A DNA stretch of 64,000 bases from assembly GCA_017550335.1 (NCBI GenBank), contig JAFZPM010000046.1:1-64000 (forward strand), written 5' to 3'. Origin of the DNA: Paludibacteraceae bacterium (lineage in GTDB: Bacteria; Bacteroidota; Bacteroidia; Bacteroidales; Paludibacteraceae). Within the stretch, counting starts at the first letter, position 1, and each line of letters starts with the position of its first letter. The position numbers and the translations under genes are program-made. Below, in pieces: positions 9,454 to 17,148 of the stretch. Under the pieces are notes generated by a model. The model was not told the DNA's origin. It ran no database searches and was given only the letters and a program-made list of their open reading frames with translations.

Positions 9454-9481
9454 AATCTTTCACTTAACATAAAATTCTCCA

Positions 9482-9514
9482 CAAAGATAAATCCTTTTTG
9501 CCTGACTCCCCAAA
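9482..9514 (-). promoter_or_regulatory. Consensus promoter of the 82-residue protein gene
   Basis: On the minus strand TTTG (9511-9514), 21 bases, then TATCTTTG (9482-9489). This is one of the best matches to the Bacteroidota sigma-ABfr consensus in the window. The start codon is at 9453. Confidence 0.65.
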
Positions 9515-9741
9515 GGTTTTGGGCAAAGTTTCATGAGAATGGATGGATACGATGGGATGGAGACTTCCCCTTGGGGATATGCATGGAAAGGTTGTAGACC
9601 AAGGGAATGACGATTGTGGCAGTGTGTTTCATGGGAGAGGAACGAAATGACAGGTGGACCTTCCGTCTATGGTTGACGTCGGCGAGGGGAGGCATGATTT
9701 TTTCGATAGTGATGGATGGAGGGAAAGGGATGAGCGGTTGC

Positions 9742-10314
9742 TCAACCCTTTAATATTCCCTTTGACTTTGGCTTCAAGGCACGTTCTGCGATGCGCATCG
9801 CGAAGATGGCGACGGGTATTGTCAGCAGTAGCACGACGATCAGCATAGGCACGTTGTCGATCACCGGTTTCATCAGTTCGTCGTATCCTGCGGGCATCTC
9901 CTCGACAGCGGCTGCCAACGAGCCTTCCGTGTCGGTCCACCAGTGTGCGGTGTAGGCGAAAAACGAGTAGGCGAACGGCAGGAAGCTCCAACGGACCCCC
10001 TTGAGTGAGTCGTATCCGTAGTGGCATCGGATGATTTCAGCGAGTGCCGTCAGGATGACAAAGCCTATGATGAGGGCGATGTCCGCCTCTCCCGCCAGCA
10101 GTAAAAGAAGCAGGAGGACTCCGTTCAGTACGACCGCCGCACCGAACTTGCGGATGAGGGTCGATGTGTAAAGGTAAATGAATGCGGAGATGAGAGGCAG
10201 GATTGCCCCGACGTAGGCGTAGCACCTTGGGTGGATTATTCCGCTTGCGGCGCCCATCACGAACATGGCAAGGTAAGCGATTGCCATGAGGATGATTTTG
10301 ATTGCTGGTTTCAT
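9742..10314 (-). CDS. MptD-family putative ECF transporter S component
   Basis: A 190-residue integral membrane protein with five to six hydrophobic segments. It has the layout of the MptD/Trep_Strep (TIGR02185-type) family: helix 1 ending in VMGAASGII, a central LLLLLAGE...ALIIGFVILTALAEIIR block, the FLPFAYSFF region, a PAGYDELMKPV-like loop, and a final helix followed by a basic tail. Such proteins bind the substrate for an energy-coupling factor transporter. The usual partners (two ATPases and the T protein) are not adjacent, so it would depend on a shared ECF module elsewhere. Substrate unknown. Monocistronic. Confidence 0.7.
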   Translation of the reverse strand: MKPAIKIILMAIAYLAMFVMGAASGIIHPRCYAYVGAILPLISAFIYLYTSTLIRKFGAAVVLNGVLLLLLLLAGEADIALIIGFVILTALAEIIRCHYGYDSLKGVRWSFLPFAYSFFAYTAHWWTDTEGSLAAAVEEMPAGYDELMKPVIDNVPMLIVVLLLTIPVAIFAMRIAERALKPKSKGILKG

Positions 10315-10461
10315 ATTAATTTTCTATTAATGGTTATTACTGGATCTTTCATTGTTTGGATAACGGTTGCAAATTTCCTCCATCCAGATCGTTGCCGCAA
10401 TCCCTAGAAAAGGTGGTTTTTGGGGTGGATTGGTTAGGGGTGGGTATGGGAGGGGGCTTGA

Positions 10462-10584
10462 GGATGCAGGAAGTTTGGGGGTATAATAGAACCCGTCTAT
10501 ATTCACATATTATTGGCGGGCAATAATATCGATCCTAAATACCGTGAGCTGTTGGACCGTGCTGTGAAGTCGATTGGGGAGTGA
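10462..10584 (+). pseudogene. Tail of a lost gene (copy A)
   Basis: An open frame without a start codon ends in DPKYRELLDRAVKSIGE and a stop at 10582-10584. The last 17 codons recur, with largely synonymous or conservative changes, at 12460-12513, which is why I read it as the remains of a coding gene. It lies in a 498-base stretch (10315-10812) that otherwise holds nothing but the probable Fic promoter. The parent family is not recognised. Confidence 0.4.
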
Positions 10585-10586
10585 TG
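10530..10586 (+). repeat. Gene-tail repeat, copy A
   Basis: About 57 bases matching 12459-12515. The last 29 bases are identical and the first half differs at about seven positions, several of them third codon positions. The pair flanks the Fic gene and the HsdR fragment in direct orientation. Confidence 0.75.
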
Positions 10587-10750
10587 AGGTGGAGACAATT
10601 CCAATTGAGAAGATTTTTAGGATAAACACACATAGAAACATTGACGTAATTTATTATCTCCTAAGAATATAGGATTCGATAGGTTGAGGATGAAGAGTAA
10701 AAACATTCAAATCAAATAATAAAAATACCTTCAAAGTGGTAGATTATATA

Positions 10751-10758
10751 TAATTTTG
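10751..10758 (+). promoter_or_regulatory. Possible -7 box of the Fic gene
   Basis: TAATTTTG matches TAnnTTTG and lies 55 bases before the Fic start codon. No TTTG is found at the proper upstream distance, so support is weak. Confidence 0.35.
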
Positions 10759-10812
10759 AAGACAGAATGTGCGATATGAGAATAACTGTAATTATTCAAA
10801 CTACACAATTAC

Positions 10813-11850
10813 ATGATTCAAGAAAACAGAGAGAAATTGCTACAATTGCTCAGCAAACATGATGAACTGAGAATGACAGAACAGATAGACTATGAGAAGT
10901 TCTATCTCTACTCTCTTATTACCCATTCTACAGCTATTGAAGGCAGTACGGTGACAGAGGTGGAAGCGCAATTATTGTTTGATGAGGGTATCACTTCAAG
11001 CAAGCGCAGCATTGTTGAACAAAACATGAATCTCGACCTTAAGGCAGCCTACGATTATGGACGTATATGGATTAAACGTCATGAAAATATTACCGTTGAT
11101 TCACTTATAATCCTTGCAGCCAAGGTAATGGCACGAACAGGTTCTCAGTATAATTCCCTCGGAGGTGTTTTCGATTCCTCAAAAGGTGAACTCCGCAAAG
11201 TGAATGTTACAGCAGGAGTAGGTGGACGTTCCTACATGAATTATCTGAAAGTGCCACAACAGTTGGAGGCTTTTTGTGAGGAACTGAACGCTCGTCGCAA
11301 AGTTCTCGACAAGTCAGATATATGCGCCATTTATGATCTCAGTTTCTGGGCTCACTACGAACTTGTCACTATCCACCCTTGGGTTGACGGCAACGGACGA
11401 ATCAGCCGTTTGCTTATGAACCTTCTACAAATGGAGTATGATGTACTACCGACAAAAGTATTAAAACAAGATAAAGCAGAATATATCCAAGCACTCATTG
11501 ATACACGAGAAAAAGAAGACATCAACATCTTCCTTGATTACATGACGCGACTCCATACAACACACCTCCAACATGATATACATCAGTTTGAGGATTCTAT
11601 GTCATACGAGGTGGACAGAAAAGGTGGACAGAAAACTGAAAAGGTGGACAGAAAAGGTGGACAGAAAACAAATGAAACTATTATTGCACTAATTTCTGAA
11701 AATCCCAAAATCACCACAACTCAGATGGCTACATCACTTGGCATCAATCGTAGTGCCCTCTCCAAACACCTCAAACGGTTACAGACAGAAGGTGTCATCC
11801 GTCGTGTAGGACCAGACAAAGGAGGGTATTGGGAAGTAAAGAAAACTTGA
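10813..11850 (+). CDS. Fic-domain protein with C-terminal winged helix
   Basis: A 345-residue Fic protein. The active-site motif HPWVDGNGR starts at His188 (the catalytic base in Fic AMP-transferases). The inhibitory motif [S/T]xxxE[G/N] is present near the N-terminus as STAIEG (Ser39, Glu43), which makes it a class II, self-inhibited Fic. After the Fic core comes a hydrophilic repeat linker (VDRKGGQKTEK plus a second copy, about residues 267-285). A winged helix-turn-helix domain follows (about 292-345, with SLGINRSALSKHLKRL as the recognition part). Fic enzymes transfer AMP or related groups to protein hydroxyls. Stand-alone Fic-wHTH proteins are frequent in the mobile gene pool of Bacteroidota; target unknown. 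It is the only plus-strand gene in the first 17 kb and sits in an AT-richer patch next to gene remnants. Confidence 0.9.
   Translation: MIQENREKLLQLLSKHDELRMTEQIDYEKFYLYSLITHSTAIEGSTVTEVEAQLLFDEGITSSKRSIVEQNMNLDLKAAYDYGRIWIKRHENITVDSLIILAAKVMARTGSQYNSLGGVFDSSKGELRKVNVTAGVGGRSYMNYLKVPQQLEAFCEELNARRKVLDKSDICAIYDLSFWAHYELVTIHPWVDGNGRISRLLMNLLQMEYDVLPTKVLKQDKAEYIQALIDTREKEDINIFLDYMTRLHTTHLQHDIHQFEDSMSYEVDRKGGQKTEKVDRKGGQKTNETIIALISENPKITTTQMATSLGINRSALSKHLKRLQTEGVIRRVGPDKGGYWEVKKT
11610..11668 (+). repeat. Coding tandem repeat in the Fic gene
   Basis: Four copies of the 13-mer GGTGGACAGAAAA start at 11610, 11623, 11643 and 11656, forming two 33-base units. Because 13 is not a multiple of 3, successive 13-mers are read in different frames (V-D-R-K, then G-G-Q-K). 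The 33-base unit keeps frame overall. Confidence 0.9.
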
Positions 11851-11983
11851 AATAAGATTATTCTACCGTACTTATCAGACTTCGAAAATTGCTACACATT
11901 GTGTATCAAATTGCCTATGTTCTACGATACGCATTACGAAGGGGAAAAAGGGTTTGTCAGCCAAAGGATTACCCGACTCGTAA

Positions 11984-12463
11984 TTATACCGACACAACTT
12001 TGTGAATGTCGTCGATGTATTTAGCTAATGGTCCCATATAGCCATTGAAAACATCTAACCTTTCGTCGAATGGTGGCTCATTCACTACAATATCTTTCGT
12101 GATGTCTCCGTTTTCACAGACATAGCTGATCACTGTCATCAGGAACTCCTCCTGCTCGGAATTGAGCTCCATGTTCGATAGGAAGGTGCTGAAGCGTCGC
12201 ATGGCCTCTTTCCTGTCCACACCTATCAGGGAACGGATGAGGATGGTGCTTGAAATTATGTTCACGCTTTGTTGGCGGATTGTATTTTTGAGGTCTCCGC
12301 ACAGACCGTTTTCAAAGGAATATTGCTTCGGTCGAAGTAGAAAGTCTTCCCTATATCTTGGTGGTTCGCATTCAGCAATATGGACGGATTCGTTTCCGTG
12401 GAATTCAATACCAGCTCTAGTCGTATATTCTTGAATTATAGCGATATCAGAGCGTTTTCGATC
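11984..12463 (-). pseudogene. C-terminal fragment of type I restriction subunit HsdR
   Basis: The last ~85 codons encode LIRSLIGVDRKEAM, then NSEQEEFLMTVISYVCENG, NEPPFDE and a final IDDIHKVVSV. This pattern matches the extreme C-terminus (EcoEI_R_C-like) of HsdR, the ATP-dependent translocase/nuclease of type I restriction systems. A full HsdR is about 800-1,100 residues. Here the frame is open only to a stop codon at 12464-12466, inside repeat copy B, and no motor or nuclease domain remains. A GTG at 12265 could start a 93-residue peptide but is unlikely to be functional. A second frame is also open across 12270-12430. No hsdM or hsdS lies nearby. Confidence 0.6.
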
Positions 12464-12515
12464 CTAAATATCAAGAAGCGTTGGATCGTGCTGTGAAGTC
12501 GATTGGGGAGTGATG
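12459..12515 (+). repeat. Gene-tail repeat, copy B
   Basis: The plus strand encodes DPKYQEALDRAVKSIGE then a stop at 12511-12513, the counterpart of copy A at 10530-10586. Upstream of it the frame closes after seven codons. The HsdR fragment on the opposite strand is broken inside this repeat, which suggests that the repeat marks a rearrangement junction. Confidence 0.7.
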
Positions 12516-12521
12516 CGCATA

Positions 12522-12567
12522 AAAAAAACAGTTCGCAAAGTCTTATACGCCTGCGAACTGTTTTTTT
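12522..12567 (-). terminator. Intrinsic terminator after the DUF4143 ATPase gene
   Basis: A perfect 16-bp stem (AACAGTTCGCA core, with A/T runs on both sides) encloses a 14-base loop. It is followed on the minus strand by a run of eight T. It ends the ATPase transcript about 90 bases after its stop and could work in both directions. Confidence 0.8.
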
Positions 12568-12659
12568 GATACGTTATGTGCCGCAAAATATTTATAAATC
12601 TTCCAAAACTAAGATGAGAGAACTGATAAAAAAGTAAGAAAAATAACTTTTTAAACAAA

Positions 12660-14273
12660 TCAGTTCCTCACTCTCCGATATTTCTGATTCTTGCTGTTCG
12701 GTTTGGTCGGTTCCGTCATTTCGATGAAACCTAGTTCGAGCAAGGGGTTTATAAACTTTTTAATATGGTTCGTATGGTATTTGTAACCTATATGCTCAAG
12801 TATTTCCCTTGCACTTCTTGGAATAGAACAGAATTGAATGATGTCCTTTTGAGTACCATCAAGAGTTTTATATGAAACTTCTGTATGCTTATCTCTATCA
12901 TTGTTTCTTCGATTGTTATATTGTAAATTGTTATTTTCTAATGATTTATCTCTGTCATCTCTATCATTATCTCTATCATTATCTCTATCATTATCTCTAT
13001 CATTATCTCTATCATCAATAAAATCCAAACTCTCCTCTTTAAGAAGGAAATCAAAAAGGCCTATTGTGAGTATTCCTTCTTCATTGCGTCGAGGCATGAT
13101 GTGGTCCTTCACAATGATAATCTTCTTGAAAGAATCATTGATATTCATGAGTGAGCGAGACTCCTGGATTTCTTTCTCCCTGTCTGGAATGGACAAAGCG
13201 GATTGTACATAGTATTTCTTACTGCCTAGGCTGGCAATGAAGTCCACTTCAAGTTGTATGCGAACCCACTTGCCATCTTTGTCAGGCTTTTTTATCTCCA
13301 CCATTCCAATATCCACGCTATAGCCACGTGTGATAAGTTCGTTGTAGATGATGTTCTCCATGATATGCGTTTCCTCTTGTTGGCGCATATCTAGAATAGC
13401 ATTCCTTAAACCAATGTCAGAGAAATAGTATTTGGATAGCGTATTAATGTATTTCTTGCCTTTTATATCATAACGTATTGCTTTGTTCAACAGAAATGAT
13501 TCGGAGAGATAGTCTAAGTAATTTGCAAGGGTCTTGTTGGTAATATTTACATTCTTTACACTTTTGAATGTGTTTGAAAGTTTGGTCGGATTACAAGGAG
13601 AGCCGATGGACGATGCCAATATGAGCACCAGTTCACGCATTTCATTCTCGTTTTGTACCTTGTGCCTCTCAATGATGTCCGCTAAATATACTGTTTCAAA
13701 TAAGTTTTTAAGATAGTTGATCTTCTTCTGCTCTGTCTCAAATGACTGAATAAGAGGCAACCCACCATAGGTGTAATACTCTCGCCATGCATCTTGCTTG
13801 TCTCCACCCACAGCAGAATAGAACTCGGCAAAAGACAAAGGATTCACATGTATCGTCTCGCCACGACCACGGAACTCCGTAGGAATATCAGATGATAGGA
13901 AGTGTGAGTTACTACCCGTCACGTATGTATCTGCATTGTCAATGTGACGGAAGCTGTTTAGAACGTCCACGAACTCATCCATCAGCTGCACTTCGTCAAT
14001 GATGATGTAATAAAGGTCGTTGTCCTTTATTCTATCATGTACATAGTGGAGCATTGTGTCAGGATTCCTCAAATCTTTGTTCAAGCGGTCTTCGAGATCA
14101 ATACGAATGATGTGGTCATCTGCCACTCCGTCATCTAGTAAATAGTTATAAAACAAAACATTCAGCAGATATGATTTGCCACATCTGCGGAGCCCCGTAA
14201 CTACCTTGATAAAGCCATTCTGTCGGCTTTCAATCAGTTGCTTGAGATACCTGTCTCTTTTTATTTCTACCAT
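12660..14273 (-). CDS. DUF4143-type AAA ATPase with C-terminal winged helix
   Basis: A 537-residue protein. An archaeal-type AAA ATPase domain with Walker A GLRRCGKSYLLN (about residues 29-40) and Walker B YYIIIDEVQLM is followed by the DUF4143 nuclease-like/wHTH region. A low-complexity linker of DRDN repeats comes next, then a further winged-helix domain (about 470-537, SAREILEHIGYKYHTNHIKKF). The start is the ATG giving MVEIKRDRYLKQL, the family's usual N-terminus; a GTG ten codons upstream is less likely. Proteins of this family are extremely abundant and variably present in Bacteroidota genomes. A role in mobile DNA or defence has been proposed, but no function is established. It lies in the AT-rich patch next to the Fic gene. 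Confidence 0.88.
   Translation of the reverse strand: MVEIKRDRYLKQLIESRQNGFIKVVTGLRRCGKSYLLNVLFYNYLLDDGVADDHIIRIDLEDRLNKDLRNPDTMLHYVHDRIKDNDLYYIIIDEVQLMDEFVDVLNSFRHIDNADTYVTGSNSHFLSSDIPTEFRGRGETIHVNPLSFAEFYSAVGGDKQDAWREYYTYGGLPLIQSFETEQKKINYLKNLFETVYLADIIERHKVQNENEMRELVLILASSIGSPCNPTKLSNTFKSVKNVNITNKTLANYLDYLSESFLLNKAIRYDIKGKKYINTLSKYYFSDIGLRNAILDMRQQEETHIMENIIYNELITRGYSVDIGMVEIKKPDKDGKWVRIQLEVDFIASLGSKKYYVQSALSIPDREKEIQESRSLMNINDSFKKIIIVKDHIMPRRNEEGILTIGLFDFLLKEESLDFIDDRDNDRDNDRDNDRDNDRDDRDKSLENNNLQYNNRRNNDRDKHTEVSYKTLDGTQKDIIQFCSIPRSAREILEHIGYKYHTNHIKKFINPLLELGFIEMTEPTKPNSKNQKYRRVRN
12958..13017 (-). repeat. 12-bp microsatellite within the ATPase gene
   Basis: Four perfect copies of TCTCTATCATTA (plus strand) plus a degenerate fifth encode four-residue units D-R-D-N on the minus strand. 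The unit length is a multiple of three, so copy-number changes would alter linker length without shifting frame. Confidence 0.92.
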
Positions 14274-14349
14274 TTCATTCCCTATTTTTGCCAACTTTGG
14301 CACTTTTTGGTAATGTGAAGGTATTTGTTTTTACTCAAACAACCAAATT

Positions 14350-14391
14350 TCACGACCAAAAACTGCCAATATTGACAACTTTTGGTCGTGA
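14350..14391. promoter_or_regulatory. 12-bp inverted repeat between trxA and the ATPase gene
   Basis: TCACGACCAAAA (14350-14361) and TTTTGGTCGTGA (14380-14391) form a perfect 12-bp stem with an 18-base loop. It lies directly after the trxA stop and about 77 bases upstream of the ATPase start. There is no T-run after the stem in the trxA direction, so it may be an operator for the ATPase gene rather than an intrinsic terminator. Confidence 0.55.
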
Positions 14392-14397
14392 CCATAT

Positions 14398-14697
14398 CTA
14401 CAAATACTGTTGAATCACGCCGCTCAGCTCACCCACCTCCAGCACGCCGCTTTGCCTCCATACCGGCTCGCCGTTGCGGAAGAGCATAAGGGTAGGGACG
14501 GCCTGGACACGGTGCTGCGTCGCGAAGCTCTCGTTCTTCTCAACGTCCAATTTGAGGATGCGAAGCTTGTCGCCGAGCTTCTCTTTCAGTTCTTCCAATA
14601 CTGGGTGCATCCTTTGGCATGGTACGCACCATGTGGCATAGAAGTCAACCAGTACTAGCTGACCGCTATTGATGATTGAATTAAAATCCTGTTCCAT
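14398..14697 (-). CDS. trxA: Thioredoxin
   Basis: A 99-residue cytoplasmic thioredoxin fold of normal length. The active site is WCVPC rather than the usual WCGPC, and the cis-proline segment VPTLMLF is present. The start is the ATG giving MEQDFNSI. An in-frame ATG 17 codons upstream would extend through the terminator hairpin of dnaK and is rejected. The Gly-to-Val change inside the CxxC motif would be expected to alter redox potential. Thioredoxins reduce disulfides in ribonucleotide reductase, peroxiredoxins and other partners. It lies about 80 bases downstream of dnaK, separated by an intrinsic terminator. Confidence 0.9.
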   Translation of the reverse strand: MEQDFNSIINSGQLVLVDFYATWCVPCQRMHPVLEELKEKLGDKLRILKLDVEKNESFATQHRVQAVPTLMLFRNGEPVWRQSGVLEVGELSGVIQQYL

Positions 14698-14719
14698 AGT
14701 TGTTTTAATTTTAAGATAA

Positions 14720-14755
14720 AAAAGGCGTGCTACTCGTGCGGGTAACACGCCTTTT
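14720..14755 (-). terminator. Intrinsic terminator of dnaK
   Basis: AAAAGGCGTG and CACGCCTTTT form a 10-bp stem with a 16-base loop. On the minus strand the stem is followed by TTTTTTATC. It lies 25 bases after the dnaK stop and just ahead of trxA. Confidence 0.8.
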
Positions 14756-14779
14756 GGTTTATAATTAATTGATAGTTAA

Positions 14780-16693
14780 TTATTTAACCTCCTCAAAATC
14801 AACGTCCGTGATGTTGTCGTTGTTTGAGTTCCCGCCTGCGTTGCCACTGTTGTAGCCGGCGCCTGCGTTAGGGTTGCCTTGCGCTTGTTGCTGTGCGTTG
14901 TACATGTCCTGAGAAGCGTCCTGGAAGGCTTTGTTCAGGGCTTCCATCGCATCGTCGATGTCCACGATGTTCTTCGCCTCGTGTGCTGACTTCAGCTTCA
15001 ACAACGCCTTCTCGATGGTTGAACGCTTGTCGCTAGGCAACTTGTCGCCGTACTCCTTCAGGTTCTTCTCCGTTTGGAAGATCATGTTGTCCGCTTGGTT
15101 CAGCTTGTCGATGCGCTCCTTCTCCTTCTTGTCGGCCTCCGCGTTTGCCTCAGCCTCAGCCTTCATACGTTGGATCTCGCTGTCGCTCAAGCCGGAAGAT
15201 GCCTCGATACGGATCTTCTGCTCCTTGCCGGTCGCCTTATCCTTAGCGGATACGTTCAAGATACCGTTGGCGTCGATATCGAAGGTCACCTCGATCTGCG
15301 GCACACCTCTAGGCGCTGGCATGATACCGTCCAAGATGAATCGGCCGATGGTCTTGTTCTGCGCCGCCATAGGACGCTCGCCTTGCAATACGTGGATCTC
15401 CACGGAAGGTTGGTTGTCCGCAGCCGTTGAGAACACCTGAGACTTCTTGGTAGGGATCGTGGTGTTGGCGTCGATCAACTTGGTCATCACGCCACCCATC
15501 GTCTCGATACCGAGAGAAAGAGGGGTCACATCCAACAAGAGGACATCCTTGACAGTACCTGTCAACACACCACCTTGGATAGCCGCGCCGACAGCCACCA
15601 CCTCGTCAGGGTTCACACCCTTGGAAGGAGCTTTGCCGAAGAACTTCTCCACAGCGGCCTGGATGGCAGGGATACGGGTTGAACCACCCACGAGGATGAT
15701 CTCGTCCACGTCTCCGACAGACAAGCCAGCCTTGTCCAGAGCGTTCTTACAAGGGTCGATGGTACGTTGGATCAAATCGTCCACCAACTGCTCGAACTTA
15801 GCACGCGTCAAGGTCTTCACCAAGTGCTTAGGCACACCGTCAACCGGCATGATGTAAGGCAAGTTGATCTCGGTGGAAGTGGTGCTGGAAAGCTCGATCT
15901 TCGCCTTCTCGGCAGCCTCCTTCAGACGTTGCAAAGCCATAGGGTCCTTGCTCAGATCAACGCCGCCGTTCTCGTTCTTGAACTCCTGTACCAACCAATC
16001 GATGATACGGTGGTCGAAGTCGTCACCGCCCAAGTGCGTATCACCCGCCGTAGACTTCACCTCGAAGACACCGTCGCCCAATTCGAGGACGGACACATCG
16101 TGCGTACCACCACCGCAGTCGAACACGACGATCTTCATATCCTTGTTCTTTCTGTCCAAACCGTAAGCCAAAGCGGCTGCCGTAGGCTCGTTGACGATAC
16201 GTTTCACGGAGAGACCCGCGATTTCGCCCGCCTCCTTGGTAGCCTGTCTCTGAGATTCGTTGAAGTAGGCAGGAACGGTGATGACCGCCTCTGTCACCTC
16301 TTGTCCGAGGTATTCCTCAGCCGTCTTCTTCATCTTCTGAAGGATCATAGCGGAGATCTCCTGTGGCGTGTAGAGACGTCCGTCGATGTCCACGCGAGGG
16401 GTGTTGTTGTCACCCTTCACCACCTTGTAAGGGACACGCGCGATCTCTTGCTGCACACGGTCGTAAGTCTCGCCCATGAAACGTTTGATGGAGAAAACAG
16501 TCTTTGTAGGGTTGGTGATGGCCTGTCTTTTGGCAGGGTCACCCACTTTTCTTTCGCCACCGTCGATGAAACCAATGATGGAAGGAGTCGTTCTCTTTCC
16601 TTCGCTGTTCGCGATGACGGTAGGCTCATTGCCTTCCATTACCGCTACGCAGGAATTGGTCGTACCTAAGTCAATACCAATAATCTTTCCCAT
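14780..16693 (-). CDS. dnaK: Molecular chaperone DnaK (Hsp70)
   Basis: A 637-residue Hsp70 with all landmarks: the N-terminal ATPase phosphate loop [16 protein letters not shown], the [16 protein letters not shown] block, [11 protein letters not shown], the interdomain linker [16 protein letters not shown], the substrate-binding beta-domain, a helical lid, a Gly/Asn/Gln-rich spacer and the C-terminal EEVK acidic end (TDVDFEEVK). The Cys in VFDCGGGT is a position where many DnaKs have Leu or Cys. It works with DnaJ and GrpE, which are not in the window. It is monocistronic, with its own terminator. Confidence 0.98.
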   Translation of the reverse strand: MGKIIGIDLGTTNSCVAVMEGNEPTVIANSEGKRTTPSIIGFIDGGERKVGDPAKRQAITNPTKTVFSIKRFMGETYDRVQQEIARVPYKVVKGDNNTPRVDIDGRLYTPQEISAMILQKMKKTAEEYLGQEVTEAVITVPAYFNESQRQATKEAGEIAGLSVKRIVNEPTAAALAYGLDRKNKDMKIVVFDCGGGTHDVSVLELGDGVFEVKSTAGDTHLGGDDFDHRIIDWLVQEFKNENGGVDLSKDPMALQRLKEAAEKAKIELSSTTSTEINLPYIMPVDGVPKHLVKTLTRAKFEQLVDDLIQRTIDPCKNALDKAGLSVGDVDEIILVGGSTRIPAIQAAVEKFFGKAPSKGVNPDEVVAVGAAIQGGVLTGTVKDVLLLDVTPLSLGIETMGGVMTKLIDANTTIPTKKSQVFSTAADNQPSVEIHVLQGERPMAAQNKTIGRFILDGIMPAPRGVPQIEVTFDIDANGILNVSAKDKATGKEQKIRIEASSGLSDSEIQRMKAEAEANAEADKKEKERIDKLNQADNMIFQTEKNLKEYGDKLPSDKRSTIEKALLKLKSAHEAKNIVDIDDAMEALNKAFQDASQDMYNAQQQAQGNPNAGAGYNSGNAGGNSNNDNITDVDFEEVK

Positions 16694-16859
16694 GATTCTA
16701 TCTTTTTTAGTTAATTATATTCTTAATAATAATTGTTCGTACATCTGTCTGTGCGGTGTCCGCCACCGTACGTCATAAATATTTCAAAGTTTGTGCCAAA
16801 GGTGCATTAGCCGTGTCGGAGGTCTCTTTTCTGCCAAATTTTAGGTTGGGACTGGTTTT

Positions 16860-16905
16860 CGGACATCCCTTTTGTCATTTTGTCTGACAGAATGTCCGTT
16901 TTTTC
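16860..16905 (+). terminator. Terminator-like structured element upstream of dnaK
   Basis: CGGACAT (16860-16866) pairs with ATGTCCG (16892-16898) and is followed by TTTTTT. Inside, TGTCA pairs with TGACA. This has the form of a plus-strand intrinsic terminator, yet no plus-strand gene precedes it for more than 4 kb. It could end a small RNA, or the nested TGTC/GACA symmetry could be an operator for the divergent dnaK. The rest of the 455-base gap (16694-17148) holds only the promoter of the next gene. Confidence 0.45.
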
Positions 16906-17068
16906 CCGTGAGGGTCCGTCTGGTGATGAAGGGTGGTTGAATGATATGCTCTCCTCTCCTCTACATGGTTTTGTCCTGTATTTATCCGTTTAATGTTAAT
17001 AAAATGTATTTATATTTTTATGCATTAATAAATATTGTGTAAAATGCATGATTGGGGGGGTGGCGGTG

Positions 17069-17099
17069 TTGTTTATCCCGCTTTTTATGCCTATATTTG
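17069..17099 (+). promoter_or_regulatory. Promoter of the 186-residue lipoprotein gene
   Basis: TTG (17069-17071), 20 bases, TATATTTG (17092-17099) fits the Bacteroidota consensus. The start codon is at 17149, which leaves a leader of about 43 bases. Confidence 0.6.
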
Positions 17100-17148
17100 T
17101 TGTATTCGGATATAAGTGTATTTTTATTAATATTTAAAAAGTGTTTAT

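Noticed and set aside
12162..12434. A 90-codon plus-strand frame
   Set aside because: It is opposite the HsdR fragment, Arg/Ser-rich, with no recognisable features.
10530..12515. Insertion sequence or composite transposon
   Set aside because: No transposase, no terminal inverted repeats and no short target duplication were seen. The flanking copies encode gene ends that differ at several codons.
12958..13017. CRISPR array or phase-variable frameshift tract
   Set aside because: Units are contiguous 12-mers without spacers, and the unit length keeps the reading frame, so neither an array nor an on/off frameshift switch fits.
16694..17148. tRNA, riboswitch or CIRCE element upstream of dnaK
   Set aside because: No cloverleaf could be folded, and no TTAGCACTC-N9-GAGTGCTAA element is present. 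Only the terminator-like hairpin and the next gene's promoter were found.
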